A stretch of DNA of 64,000 nt from Lysinibacillus sp. FSL K6-0232 (GTDB lineage Bacteria; Bacillota; Bacilli; Bacillales_A; Planococcaceae): contig NZ_JBBOYW010000001.1 of the NCBI RefSeq assembly GCF_038008325.1, positions 104,001 to 168,000 on the forward strand. Reading direction: 5' to 3'. Below, one piece after another: positions 63,670 to 64,000 of the stretch (positions are counted from its first letter, which is position 1; the number at the start of each line of letters is the position of its first letter). Both the position numbers and the translations under genes were made by a program. Under the pieces are notes generated by a model. The model ran no database searches. It was not told where the DNA came from and worked only from the letters and a program-made list of their open reading frames with translations.

Positions 63670-64000
<331 letters not shown>

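Overview
The window is low-GC Firmicutes DNA, most likely from Lysinibacillus or a close relative in the Planococcaceae/Caryophanaceae. The evidence is the gene order tilS-hpt-ftsH-coaX-hslO-yacD-cysK-pabB-pabA-pabC-folP-folB-folK-dusB-lysS, which matches the region downstream of spoIIE in Bacillus, and a Bacillales-type 16S rRNA gene that starts about 330 bases before the window ends. All of these genes read left to right.

The core is interrupted twice. The first insertion (about 9.94-23.48 kb, between cysK and pabB) is a self-contained, AT-rich lasso-peptide island. It encodes a PqqD-like leader-binding protein, a transglutaminase-like leader peptidase, an asparagine-synthetase-like cyclase, and a 79-residue precursor carrying the YxxPxLxxxG leader signature, a predicted 8-residue ring and a very long six-cysteine tail. 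Next come two MauE-like membrane proteins and a MauD/TlpA-like thioredoxin (a plausible disulfide-forming module), an ABC exporter, an ABC/FtsX-type transporter pair likely to give self-immunity, and a complete agr quorum-sensing system (agrB, an unlisted 46-residue agrD, agrC, agrA). A pair of LytTR-like repeats 21 bp apart lies upstream of the first biosynthetic gene, so the peptide is probably made in response to the island's own autoinducing peptide.

The second insertion (about 30.9-62.7 kb, between lysS and the rRNA operon) is bounded by two roughly 450-bp direct repeats, each containing a terminator hairpin. Its left part is a type I restriction-modification locus (hsdM, hsdS, an ECK-type nuclease-like protein, hsdR) followed by a TPR protein ending in a HEPN RNase motif and a YgjP-type metallopeptidase. 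Its middle holds an unusual non-coding array of five related hairpin-bearing units next to an SF2 helicase, then regulators, a replication-relaxation-like pair and a short tyrosine recombinase. Its right part has a Tn7-like tnsA-tnsB-tnsC-tniQ operon. TnsA appears to have lost two of its three catalytic residues, while TnsB keeps its DDE triad. After it come an SH3 protein, an FRG-domain gene split by an intact IS3-family element (with a 3-bp target duplication), and unknown genes.

The window ends with tandem rRNA promoters and the 5' part of a 16S rRNA gene. Starts were moved from the longest possible frame where a ribosome binding site clearly favoured an internal codon; such cases are stated. 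All functional calls are from reading motifs by eye; no database search was run.
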